64,000 nt of DNA from Micromonospora arborensis (GTDB lineage Bacteria; Actinomycetota; Actinomycetes; Mycobacteriales; Micromonosporaceae), in contig NZ_PYBV01000030.1 in assembly GCF_003205615.1 (NCBI RefSeq), positions 141,828 to 205,827 on the forward strand, read 5' to 3'. The notes under the pieces are model-generated. The model made no database searches. It saw only the letters and a list, made by a program, of their open reading frames with translations, and was not told the origin of the DNA. The position numbers and the translations under genes were made by a program. Below, one piece after another: positions 34,188 to 42,842 of the stretch (the stretch's first letter is position 1; the number at the start of each line of letters is the position of its first letter).

Positions 34188-37100
34188 GTGGCTGTAGGCA
34201 CGCAACCGACCCGGTCCGACCGCCCCATCGACTTCTTCATCAGCTACTCGCCGGCAGACGAGCGTTGGGCGACGTGGTTGGCGTGGGAGTTCGAGGCTGC
34301 CGGCTACCGCACCCTGCTGCAGGCGTGGGACTTCGTGGCCGGCACCAACTTCATCGACTTCATGGACCGCGGGGTCCGCGAGGCCGCGGTCGTGGTGGCG
34401 GTCCTGTCCGAACGCTACCTGCACTCCACGTACGGCAAGCTGGAGTGGCAGGCCGCGCTGCGCGCCGACCCGGACGGCACCGGCAGCAAGCTGGTCACCG
34501 TCCGGGTGGAAGACTGCCCGATCGACGGCCTGCTCGCCACCATCACCTACGTCGACCTGGTCGGGGTCACCGACCCCACGCGGGCGCGTTCCCGGGTGCT
34601 GGACCGGCTCCGGGAAGCGCTCGACGGTCGCGCGAAGCCGGTGCGGCAACCCGCCTTCCCGCACCATCCCGCCGACCCGGCCGGGGTGCTCTCCGCACCC
34701 GTCGTCGGCCCGCCCGCGCCGCGGCGGGCCCGCCGTACGCCGATCAACCCGCCACCGTTCCCGCCCGCGTCGGCGGCCGTGCCGACCGTGCGGACGGCGC
34801 TGACTGTGCTGCAGGTGGCCGGGCCGCGGTTCGGTCGGGGCATGATCGAGCGAGGCGCCCCGGTCACTCCGGGCGAGCTCCAGGAACACCTGATGGGCGA
34901 CCTCACCCTGCTGCTGAACGACGGGGTGCCCCGACCCGACCTGCTGGTGGTGGCGGGCAACCTGACCGAGTCCGGCAGCCCTCGCGAGTTCTCCAGCGCG
35001 CTGAGTTTCCTCACCGGGCTGCGGGTGCTGCTCGGGTTGGAACCGCACCGTCTGATCGTGGTGCCCGGTCCGCGCGACGTGACCATGGCCGCCAGCCGCG
35101 CGTACTTCGCCACCTGCGAGGCGGACGACGTCGACCCGCAGCCGCCGTACTGGCCGAAGTGGCGGCACTACGCGCGGCTCTTCGACGACCTCTACCAGGG
35201 TCTCGACGACCGGATCTTCGACAGCGAGCAACCCTGGACGCTGTTCCCGGTGCCGGACCTGCGGTTGGTGGTGGCCGGGTTGAACTCCACCATCGCCGTC
35301 ACCCACCGCGAGGAGGACCGGTACGGCTTCCTCGGCGAGGCCCAGTCCACCTGGTTCGCCCAGCGGCTGCGCCACTACCAGCAGTCCGGTTGGCTACGGC
35401 TGGGCGCGATGGCGCACGCCCCCGGCCCGCGCACGCCGTACGCCGACGAGGCGGCGGTCTCGGACGGGGTGACGCTGCGCGACCGGGGATCGTTCAACCG
35501 CCTGCTCGGGCCGATGCTCAACCTGCAACTCACCGACGCCGCACCGAGCGGTGTCCGGGTCGACTCGGTGGTGCCGCTGGTCGCCGCGTCCCACAACGGC
35601 CGGGCGCAGGTGCTCCGGCTCGCCGCCGACGGGATGACCCGTTGGGTGCTCGGCCGTGACGACCGGCACGAGGTGGGCGAGCCGACGGCCATCCGGTGGT
35701 CGCGCACCGAGGCGACGTTCGGGGCGGCCGGGCCGGCCCAGGTGCCCGATCCGCGGCTGCCGACCGCCGTCGAGGGACTCACTCAGGATGCGGCGGCCAG
35801 CACGCCGACGGTGCTGCCGGTGGCGCCGCTGGACCGGCTGCTCGACCGGTTGGCCGAGGTCTGCCAGGCACGCCACGACCGGGTGCTGGTCCGCAGGGTC
35901 GCGGCGGAGCCGCCGCACCTGTTCGTCACCTACCGCGCCGACGGTGTGGTCCGGCAGCAGCGGGTCGGGGCGCACATCGGCACCCCGACCGCCACGGATC
36001 TCGACAACTTCGCCCGGCGGGTGCACGCAACCGACCCGGACATCGCGTCCGAGCTGGTCTACGACGGCGACCGGGTCCCGCGCGGGCTGGCCGAGGAGGC
36101 ACAGCGGCGCGGCGTACGGGTGCTGCACCTGACCGAGTTCCAGGGGCTGCTCGACCTGCGCGACTACGTCGCCGCGCAGACCGCGCGGCTGCAGGCCGAC
36201 CGGCTCTACCCACCCGGCCAGTACGTGCCGCAGCGCTACCGCCACCTGGTCGGCATCGACCAGCAGGTCCGCGAGGACGTGGTGGACGAGTTGCTCGAGC
36301 TCGTCTCCGCGCCGGATGGTCGGTTCGTGCTGGTGCTCGGCGACTTCGGCCGGGGCAAGACGTTCGCGATGCGCGAGGTCGCCCGCCGGCTCCCGACCGC
36401 CGCTCCCGACCTGATCCCGATCCTGGTGGAGCTGGGTTCGCTGGACAAGGCACACTCGGTCGACGGGCTGGTCGCCGCGCACCTGGCGAACCACGGCGAG
36501 CAGGTGATCGACCTCAAGGCGTTCCGTTACATGCTTCGGCAGGGGCGGATCGTGCTGCTCTTCGACGGCTTCGACGAGTTGGTGGCCCGGGTCACCTACG
36601 ACCGGGCCGCGGACCACCTGGAGACGTTGCTCCAGGCGGCCGAGGGCAACGCCAAGGTCGTCGTGAGCAGCCGTACCCAGCACTTCAAGACCAACTCGCA
36701 GGTGCTCACCGCCCTCGGCGAGCGGGTGGGCATGCTGCCGCACCGGCGGGTGCTGGCCATCGAGGACTTCACCTCCGGGCAGATCAAGGACTTCCTGCGG
36801 CACCGCTACGGCGGGGACGAGCGGGCCGCTCGGGAGCGGATGGAGCTGCTCGGCGGGGTGAAGGACCTGCTCGGCCTCTCCCGTAACCCGCGCATGCTCG
36901 GTTTCATCGCCGGCCTCGACGAGGGACGGCTGACCGCCGTCGCGGGTGCGGGCGGCACGTTCAGCGCGGCCGCGCTCTACCGGGAGATCCTGGAATCCTG
37001 GCTGGACTTCGAGGAGCGACGGACCCAGGGGGTGCCGGGCGCGTCGGTCGGCCTTCGCCGCCCCGAACTCTGGCACGCGGTGAGCCGACTGGCGTTCCAG

Positions 37101-39977
37101 CTCTGGGAGAGCGGGGAGTCGTACCTGCGTCTGGCCGAGCTGGCCGAGACCGCCGAGCAGCTTGCCGGGCTGGTCGAGTCCCGGCTCTCCGCATCGCAGG
37201 CGACGCACGCGGTGGGCGCGGGCAGCCTGCTCGTCCGCACCGACGACGGCCTGTTCGGGTTCATCCACACCTCCGTCATGGAGTGGCTGGTCGCCGAGGG
37301 GATCGCCACCCAGCTTAACCAGGGCGAGGAACCGTCGGCCCTGGCGGCGCGTCCCCTGTCGGCGTTGGCTGTGGAGTTCCTCGGCGACCTCGCGGACTCG
37401 GCTCGCAGCACCGCCTGGGCGATGCGGGTGCTCGGCGACGAGACGGCCGGCGAGACCGTGCGGGCCAATGCGTTGCGGCTCAGCGCCTGGCTGCGGCTGC
37501 CCGACCGGGCCGACCTGCGTGGCGCGGTGCTCCGCGGTGAGGATTTGTCCCACCGGGAGTTGGCCGAGGCGGATCTGACCGGCGCGGATCTGACCGACAC
37601 CCGCCTGGTTGCCACCAACCTGACCGGGGCTCGGCTGGTACACGCCCGGTTACGCGGCGCCCGCCTGGACCAGGCTCGCCTCACCGGGGCCGACCTGCGC
37701 TCTGCCGACCTGGCCGGGGCCCGTCTGTTCCGGGCCGACCTGCGCAACGCGCAGGTCGCCGGCAGCAGTTGGCGGCGGGCCGCGCTGATCGACGTGAACG
37801 CCGACGCCGCGCTGCTGCGGGCACCGGAGCTGCGCGGCGCGGTGGTCGCCCCGGGCCGTCCGGTGACGCCGGGCCTGGCCCCGCCCGCAGTCGGCGTCTC
37901 GTACGGCTTCGAGGTGGGGCGGCTGCCGGTGCCGGCGGCCTACAGCCCCGACGGCACGGTGCTGGCCGTGGGCAGCGACGACGGCGGTGTGCTGATCTGC
38001 GACACGGCCAGCGGCCTGCCGGTACGGACCCTGCAGGGTCACCGGGGTCGGGTGTACGCGGTCCGTTTCGACGCCGCCTCGCACCACCTGGTCACCGGCG
38101 CGGACGACCTCACGGTGCGGTTGTGGGACGCCGATCACGGGGACGTGCGGCACGTCATCGAGAATGTCTTCGCCGGCTGGGTGTGGCCGCTGCTCACCGA
38201 CGGCGCGCGGGGTCGGCTGGTGGTGGGCGACGCGGCCGGTGTGGTCCGGCTCTACGACACGAGCACCGCCCGGCTGCGCCACGCTTGGCCCGGGCATGCC
38301 GCGCCCATCTGGGGCACCTCGTTCAGCCCGGACGGCCGGCGGGTCGTGGTCGTGGACAGTGCGGGCGTGCTCCGCGGCTGGGACATCAGCTCGGGCGAGC
38401 TGGCCTTCGAGGTGCGGGCGCCGGAGGTGGTCTACCGGGTGGTGCACACCCCGGACGGCCGGTCGCTGGTCGCCGTCGGCCAGCACGGCCGGGTGTGGAT
38501 CCGCCGGGCCACCGACGGGGAGTTGCTCAGCCAGCCGCGCGGCCACGAGGCCGACGTGTACGCCCTCGACGTGCACCCCGACGGCGGGTTGATGGCCACC
38601 GGCGACACGCATGGTGCGGTACGACTGTGGGACGTCGAGACCGGCCGTCCGGTCCGGGTGCTGAGCCGACAGCGTGGCGCGATCTACAGCGTCCGGTTCA
38701 ACGGCGACGGCACCACCCTCGCCACGGCTGCCAGCGACGGCGCGATCCAGCTCTTTGACACCGCGGACGGCCAGCTTCGGCACGAGTTGACCCGGCACCG
38801 CGGCTCGGTCTGGCCGGTGGTCTTCCGACCCGACCAGGCTCAGGTGGCGACCAGCAGCAACGACGGCACCACTCGGCTCTGGGACGCGCGGACCGGGCAG
38901 CTTCAGCACACCCTGCGCGGACACGGGCGGCGGATCACGTCGCTGTCCTTCCGGGACGACGGCGAGATGCTGGCCGCCTGCGGCAACGACGGTGTGGTGC
39001 GGCTGTGGGAGCCGCGTACCGGGCGGCTGGTCCGACAGCTCGCCAGTCCAGCCGACCGGCTGCTCGCCGCCGTGTTCTGTCCGGGCGACCCGCTGGTCGC
39101 CACGCCGAGCGGCGACGGGGGAGTACACCTGTGGAACTCCGAAACCGGCGCCCACGAACGCGAGCTGAACGTGGACACCGACCATGTCTGGGCGGCGGCG
39201 TTCAGCCCGGACGGCGACGCGCTGGCCACCGCAAACGACGACGACACGGTCCGCTTGTGGTACAGGCGTACCGGTCGGCACTTCGCCACTCTCGCCCCGC
39301 ACCGGGGCCGGGTCCGGGCGGTGGCGTTCAGCCCGGACGGCGAGGTCATCGCCACCGGCTGCGACGACCACCTCGTCCGGCTCTGGGATGCGGCCACCGC
39401 GACCTGTCGCCACACCCTGGAGCAGCACACCGACCGGGTGTACGCGGTGTGCTTCAACAACGAGGGGACGTTGCTCGTCAGCGCCAGCAACGACGGCACC
39501 GCGGTCGTGTGGGACGCCCCTACCGGCGAGCGCCGCAGCGTGCTCACCGCGCACACCGGCCGGCTCTGGTCCTGCGCGTTCAGCCCGAACGGCGCACTGC
39601 TCGCCACCGCCGGGGACGATCTGAACATCCGGCTGTGGGATCCGGGCACCGGCCGGCTGCACGGCACCCTGGCCGCACACACCCGGCGGGTCTGGTCGGT
39701 GGCGTTCAGCCCGGACAGCAGCTTGCTCGCCAGCGCCGGTGACGACGGCACCGTGCGGCTCTGGGACGTCGCGGATCCGGAGCACGCGCAGCTGCGCTCC
39801 ACCCTGATCGGTCTGCCGGACGGCTGGGCCGCGGTCAGCCCGGACGGGCGCTACAAGCTCGACGGTGACCCGGCCAACCAGTTCTGGCACGTCATCGGCA
39901 CCTGCCGGTTCGAGGTGGGGGAGCTGGACCCGTACCTGACGCAGGTGCGCCGGCTGGCGGTGGACGCCCCGTTCTGA
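34188..39977 (+). CDS. NLR-like conflict protein: TIR, pseudo-phosphoesterase, REase-like, NACHT, pentapeptide, WD40
   Basis: About 1,929 residues. TIR domain (15-145; FFISYSPADERW) keeps a likely catalytic Glu at about 86 in GKLEWQAAL, so NAD cleavage is plausible. Residues 203-481 match a calcineurin-like phosphoesterase but its metal ligands are replaced. Residues 545-667 look REase-like (GVRVLHLTEFQGLL). NACHT (about 685-985) has Walker A GDFGRGKT (Lys724) and Walker B VLLFDGFDEL (Asp793). Pentapeptide repeats (ADLTGADL type) span 1107-1191. Fifteen WD40 units (1243-1866) fill two propellers, ending in the NQFWHVIGTCRFEVGELD tail. Probably a STAND ATPase sensing an invader through WD40 and triggering the TIR effector. 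GTG 34188 lies 6 nt after CATAAT and may be leaderless; TTG 34137 would add 17 residues. Confidence 0.88.
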   Translation: MAVGTQPTRSDRPIDFFISYSPADERWATWLAWEFEAAGYRTLLQAWDFVAGTNFIDFMDRGVREAAVVVAVLSERYLHSTYGKLEWQAALRADPDGTGSKLVTVRVEDCPIDGLLATITYVDLVGVTDPTRARSRVLDRLREALDGRAKPVRQPAFPHHPADPAGVLSAPVVGPPAPRRARRTPINPPPFPPASAAVPTVRTALTVLQVAGPRFGRGMIERGAPVTPGELQEHLMGDLTLLLNDGVPRPDLLVVAGNLTESGSPREFSSALSFLTGLRVLLGLEPHRLIVVPGPRDVTMAASRAYFATCEADDVDPQPPYWPKWRHYARLFDDLYQGLDDRIFDSEQPWTLFPVPDLRLVVAGLNSTIAVTHREEDRYGFLGEAQSTWFAQRLRHYQQSGWLRLGAMAHAPGPRTPYADEAAVSDGVTLRDRGSFNRLLGPMLNLQLTDAAPSGVRVDSVVPLVAASHNGRAQVLRLAADGMTRWVLGRDDRHEVGEPTAIRWSRTEATFGAAGPAQVPDPRLPTAVEGLTQDAAASTPTVLPVAPLDRLLDRLAEVCQARHDRVLVRRVAAEPPHLFVTYRADGVVRQQRVGAHIGTPTATDLDNFARRVHATDPDIASELVYDGDRVPRGLAEEAQRRGVRVLHLTEFQGLLDLRDYVAAQTARLQADRLYPPGQYVPQRYRHLVGIDQQVREDVVDELLELVSAPDGRFVLVLGDFGRGKTFAMREVARRLPTAAPDLIPILVELGSLDKAHSVDGLVAAHLANHGEQVIDLKAFRYMLRQGRIVLLFDGFDELVARVTYDRAADHLETLLQAAEGNAKVVVSSRTQHFKTNSQVLTALGERVGMLPHRRVLAIEDFTSGQIKDFLRHRYGGDERAARERMELLGGVKDLLGLSRNPRMLGFIAGLDEGRLTAVAGAGGTFSAAALYREILESWLDFEERRTQGVPGASVGLRRPELWHAVSRLAFQLWESGESYLRLAELAETAEQLAGLVESRLSASQATHAVGAGSLLVRTDDGLFGFIHTSVMEWLVAEGIATQLNQGEEPSALAARPLSALAVEFLGDLADSARSTAWAMRVLGDETAGETVRANALRLSAWLRLPDRADLRGAVLRGEDLSHRELAEADLTGADLTDTRLVATNLTGARLVHARLRGARLDQARLTGADLRSADLAGARLFRADLRNAQVAGSSWRRAALIDVNADAALLRAPELRGAVVAPGRPVTPGLAPPAVGVSYGFEVGRLPVPAAYSPDGTVLAVGSDDGGVLICDTASGLPVRTLQGHRGRVYAVRFDAASHHLVTGADDLTVRLWDADHGDVRHVIENVFAGWVWPLLTDGARGRLVVGDAAGVVRLYDTSTARLRHAWPGHAAPIWGTSFSPDGRRVVVVDSAGVLRGWDISSGELAFEVRAPEVVYRVVHTPDGRSLVAVGQHGRVWIRRATDGELLSQPRGHEADVYALDVHPDGGLMATGDTHGAVRLWDVETGRPVRVLSRQRGAIYSVRFNGDGTTLATAASDGAIQLFDTADGQLRHELTRHRGSVWPVVFRPDQAQVATSSNDGTTRLWDARTGQLQHTLRGHGRRITSLSFRDDGEMLAACGNDGVVRLWEPRTGRLVRQLASPADRLLAAVFCPGDPLVATPSGDGGVHLWNSETGAHERELNVDTDHVWAAAFSPDGDALATANDDDTVRLWYRRTGRHFATLAPHRGRVRAVAFSPDGEVIATGCDDHLVRLWDAATATCRHTLEQHTDRVYAVCFNNEGTLLVSASNDGTAVVWDAPTGERRSVLTAHTGRLWSCAFSPNGALLATAGDDLNIRLWDPGTGRLHGTLAAHTRRVWSVAFSPDSSLLASAGDDGTVRLWDVADPEHAQLRSTLIGLPDGWAAVSPDGRYKLDGDPANQFWHVIGTCRFEVGELDPYLTQVRRLAVDAPF

Positions 39978-40000
39978 GGGCCGGCCGGGCGGTGCGATCC

Positions 40001-41540
40001 TCACGGACTGACCGCCGACGCTGACGCCGGCCGTGGTTCGTCGGCCGGCGCCGGGCGCTCGCCGTCCACCGGCTGCGGCGCCGGTCCGTCCGGTGCGTCC
40101 TCGGCCGGCAGGCGCAGCAGGGTGGCGAGGAACAGGGCCACCAGCAGTACGCCGCAGCCGACCGCGAAGATCGTGTCCAGGCCGGCCAGGTACGCGTGCG
40201 CCGCCGGTAGGCGCAGCTCTGGCGCCACCTGGGGCAGCCCGCCCACCGTCTCGCCCGGCATAGACCCGGGCCAGTACGCTGCCGGAGATCGCCGCACCGA
40301 GCGCACCGCCAAGGTTCTGGAAGAACCGGACCGACGTGGTGGCCACCCCGAGTTGGGTGGGCGGTGCCGCCTGCTGCACAGCCGCGATGAGTAGCCCGAG
40401 CAGTTGCCCGAAGCCGGCTCCGAGCAGGAACAGGTCGGCGCGGATCAGCCACAGCGAGGTGTCGGCGCCGAGGGTGGCCAGGAAGCCCAGCGCGGCGGCC
40501 GCGGTGGCCGTACCGGAGACCAGGAAGGTCTTCGTGGACCAGCCCCGGGCGGTGAGCCAGCCGGAGACGATGCCGACGAAGCTCAGCCCCAGGGCCATCG
40601 GCACGAGGAACAGCGCCGCACTGCTGGCGGCCAGCCCGCGGAGCACCTGCAGGTAGACCATCAGGTAGATCAGGGCGCCCATCATCGCCGCGCCGACCAG
40701 GCCCTGGATCGCGAAGCTGAGCCGCAGGGTCGGGATCCGGAACATCGACAGGGGCAGGATCGGCTCGGCCGCCGTGGCCTGCCGCCAGAGGAAGAGCCCG
40801 AACAGGGCCACCGCCGCGCCGACCAGGGACAGCATGACGGGGGAGGCCCAGGCGTACCGGTCGCCGCCCCACTCGGTGGCCAGCAGCAGCACCACCGCGA
40901 AGGCCGCGGCCATCGCGGCGCCGGCGAAGTCGATGCGACGGCGCTCGGTCTGCCGGGGCAGCCGGAGTACGACGGTGGCCGTGACCAGGACCAGCAGGCC
41001 GAGCGGCAGGTTGAGATAGAAAATCCACCGCCAGCTGGTGTGGTCGACGATGAGCCCGCCCAGCAGCGGGCCGATGGCCATGCCGAAGCCGCCGATGAGC
41101 CCGCCGAGGTTGCCCCCCTGCTGTCGGCGGTCGACCAGGTGCGCCATCACGACCATGGTCACGCTCATCAGGCCGCCGGCTCCGATCCCCTGGACGGCCC
41201 GGAAGGCGATGAGTTGGGTCATGCCCTGCGCGACGCCGCAGAGCGCGGACCCGGCCAGGAAGGTGGCCACCGCGCCGAGGTAGACCGGCTTCGCGCCGAG
41301 GACGTCGCAGAGTTTGCCGTAGAGCGGCAGGGCGGCGGTGGCCGCCAGTGCGAACGCGCTGACCAGCCAGGGCAGCCGGGCCACGCCGTGCACGGGATCG
41401 AGCTCCCGCACGATCGGCACGGCGGCGGCGGAGACGATGTTCGAGTCCAGCAGCGCCAGGACGATCGTCAGCAGGCACATCGCCATGCCGAGCCGCCGCT
41501 GGTTCTGCGTCATCGGGGGTCTCTCGGTCGCCGTTCGCAT
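40001..41540 (-). pseudogene. Frameshifted DHA2-type MFS drug exporter
   Basis: A 14-helix MFS exporter of the DHA2 (EmrB/QacA) family, broken late by a 1-nt excess. The frame from ATG 41540 reads normally (LLDSNIVSAAAVPIV, GAGGLMSVTMVVMAHLVDRRQQG, RWIFYLNLPLGLLVL) up to LARVYAG near 40254. The expected continuation ETVGGLPQVAPELRLPAAHAYLAG and the last helix AVGCGVLLVALFLATLL lie one frame over, ending at 40001. Joined, they give about 512 residues, normal for the family. Unshifted, the first frame stays open to 37650. AGGAGG precedes the ATG. Divergent from a TetR gene with a shared operator. Either a true pseudogene or a single-base sequencing error. Confidence 0.8.
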
Positions 41541-41594
41541 GTGTCCTCCTGAGGTGCCGTGGTCGTGTCACCGCAGCCTGACAAGAAACTTATA

Positions 41595-41615
41595 CCAAGT
41601 CAACATTTGAGTTGG
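41595..41615. promoter_or_regulatory. Probable TetR operator between exporter and regulator
   Basis: A 21-bp inverted repeat: CCAAGTCAA and TTGAGTTGG around CAT, 9-bp arms with one mismatch. It overlaps the -35 of the regulator promoter and lies in the exporter's upstream region (exporter start 41540), the usual place for a TetR repressor to block both. Confidence 0.65.
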
Positions 41616-41639
41616 GTCCAATTATCGGCCTGGTACATT
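41612..41639 (+). promoter_or_regulatory. Promoter of TetR regulator (leaderless)
   Basis: TTGGGT (41612-41617), 16 bp, TACATT (41634-41639), then 6 nt to the GTG start at 41646, so the mRNA probably begins at the start codon. Confidence 0.5.
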
Positions 41640-41645
41640 CTGTGG

Positions 41646-42353
41646 GTGGTTGCACAGGAGTTGAGCCTTCGGGAGCGCAAGAAGCAGCAGACCCGCAGCC
41701 GGCTGTGGCGTACGGCGATCGAGCTGTTCGGCGAGCGCGGCTTCGACCAGGTCTCGGTCGCCGAGATCGCCGCCGCGGCCGAGGTCTCCAAGATGACCGT
41801 CTTCAACTACTTCGCCACGAAGGAGGACCTGGTCCTCGGCCCGATGCAGGAGCACGTCGGTGACCTGGCCCGGATCGTGCGCGAGCGTGGCCCGGGCGAG
41901 TCCGTCGTCGAAGCGCTACGCCGGCAGTACCTCGACCGGCTCGCCGCCCGTGACCCGTCGGTGGGCCTCAACGACGACCCCACCGTGCTGCGGGTGCAGC
42001 GCCTGGTCCAGAGCACGCCCGCGCTGCTGAAGGGCGCCTACGACTTCCTCGTTCGCAGCCAGGACCTGCTCGCCCGCGAACTGGCCACGATGGCGGCGCA
42101 GAACCGGCCGGATGCGGGTGGCGGCACTGCTGTCTCCGAATTCACGGCTCGCGCGGCCGCCGCGCAGATCGCCGCCGTACGCAACACGCTGTTCGTGGAG
42201 ATCATCGGCCGCCTGCTGGCGGGTGAGTCGGCGGACGAGATCTACCCCGATACGGTGCGGCTCGTCGAGCAGAGCTTTGACCTGCTGGAACACGGGCTGC
42301 GCGGATTCGGTGGCCCGTCCGACCCGGCCTCGGCGGCTCCCGCCGCCGGATGA
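41646..42353 (+). CDS. TetR/AcrR-family regulator of the MFS exporter
   Basis: A 235-residue TetR protein. HTH at about 8-55: LRERKKQQTRSRLWRTAIELF, FDQVSVAEIAAAAEVSKMTVFNYFATKEDLVLG, an unusually canonical TetR DNA-binding domain. The C-terminal domain (about 60-220) is the variable ligand-binding part. The GTG at 41646 fits a leaderless start 6 nt after TACATT; an in-frame ATG at 41559 would run backward through the operator and is unlikely. Divergent from the exporter gene, it should repress it and itself until a toxic ligand binds. Confidence 0.88.
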   Translation: MVAQELSLRERKKQQTRSRLWRTAIELFGERGFDQVSVAEIAAAAEVSKMTVFNYFATKEDLVLGPMQEHVGDLARIVRERGPGESVVEALRRQYLDRLAARDPSVGLNDDPTVLRVQRLVQSTPALLKGAYDFLVRSQDLLARELATMAAQNRPDAGGGTAVSEFTARAAAAQIAAVRNTLFVEIIGRLLAGESADEIYPDTVRLVEQSFDLLEHGLRGFGGPSDPASAAPAAG

Positions 42354-42410
42354 GCGGCGAGCCGACGGCGGTTCAGCCGCGTTCCCGCTGGCGTGGCCGG
42401 GCGGACCGGC

Positions 42411-42842
42411 TCAGAGCCAGGCGATGCCCAGCCAGGCCGTCACGGCGGCGGTCGCGAGGAGAACGATGTTGAGCCCGATCTGCCGTGCCTCGCCCCGGGA
42501 CAGGTGCAGAGCGGCGCCACCGACCTGGACCAGGACGAGACCGATCGCTGCCGCGACGGCGAGCCAGGTCGCGATTCCGGTCAGCGGGGGCAGGATCAGG
42601 CCAGCCGCGCCGAGGATCTCCAGCACCCCGATGGTCCGGACCAGCGGCATGGGGACGGTGTCGACCCAGCCCATCATGGGCTGGAGTTGCTCCCGGCTCT
42701 GGGTGACCTTCTTTCCCCCGGCGTAAAGGTAGAACACGGCAAGCAGCCCGGACAGGAGGCCGTGGCAGGGGGCCAGTTCGCCCCGTTGCCACGGCCTCCT
42801 GGTTGTCAGTTGCCTGGGCCGACCTCGATGGCCGGCGCCCAC
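42411..42842 (-). CDS. DoxX-like family membrane protein (N terminus uncertain)
   Basis: Up to 143 residues. The DoxX-like core is clear: LLSGLLAVFYLYAGGKKVTQ, MGWVDTVPMPLVRTIGVLEILGAAGLILPPLTG, and two more hydrophobic helices to the C terminus, giving four TM segments. The only in-frame ATG (42842) lies inside the end of the upstream FG-GAP gene and would give an odd Arg-rich leader. A GTG at 42737 would cut the first helix. The expected start region is occupied by a long inverted repeat. The gene may use a rare start, or its 5' end has been altered. DoxX-like proteins are poorly understood membrane proteins tied to redox or sulfur stress in some hosts. Confidence 0.65.
   Translation of the reverse strand: MGAGHRGRPRQLTTRRPWQRGELAPCHGLLSGLLAVFYLYAGGKKVTQSREQLQPMMGWVDTVPMPLVRTIGVLEILGAAGLILPPLTGIATWLAVAAAIGLVLVQVGGAALHLSRGEARQIGLNIVLLATAAVTAWLGIAWL
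42753..42801. terminator. Long inverted repeat (hairpin) after FG-GAP gene
   Basis: Perfect 15-bp arms, CAGGAGGCCGTGGCA (42753-42767) and its complement (42787-42801), with an inner GGGG/CCCC pairing. It begins 5 bp past the FG-GAP stop on the minus strand and overlaps the apparent 5' end of the DoxX gene. No T-tract follows, so it is a hairpin barrier or terminator without a classical tail. Confidence 0.6.

Noticed and set aside
37650..40250. C-terminal extension of the MFS exporter to 1,296 residues
   Set aside because: It is frameshift read-through across the antisense of the WD40 region; the true C terminus is in another frame and ends at 40001.
40250..40262. Programmed ribosomal frameshift in the MFS gene
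   Set aside because: No slippery heptamer or following structure is evident at the break; mutation or sequencing error is simpler.
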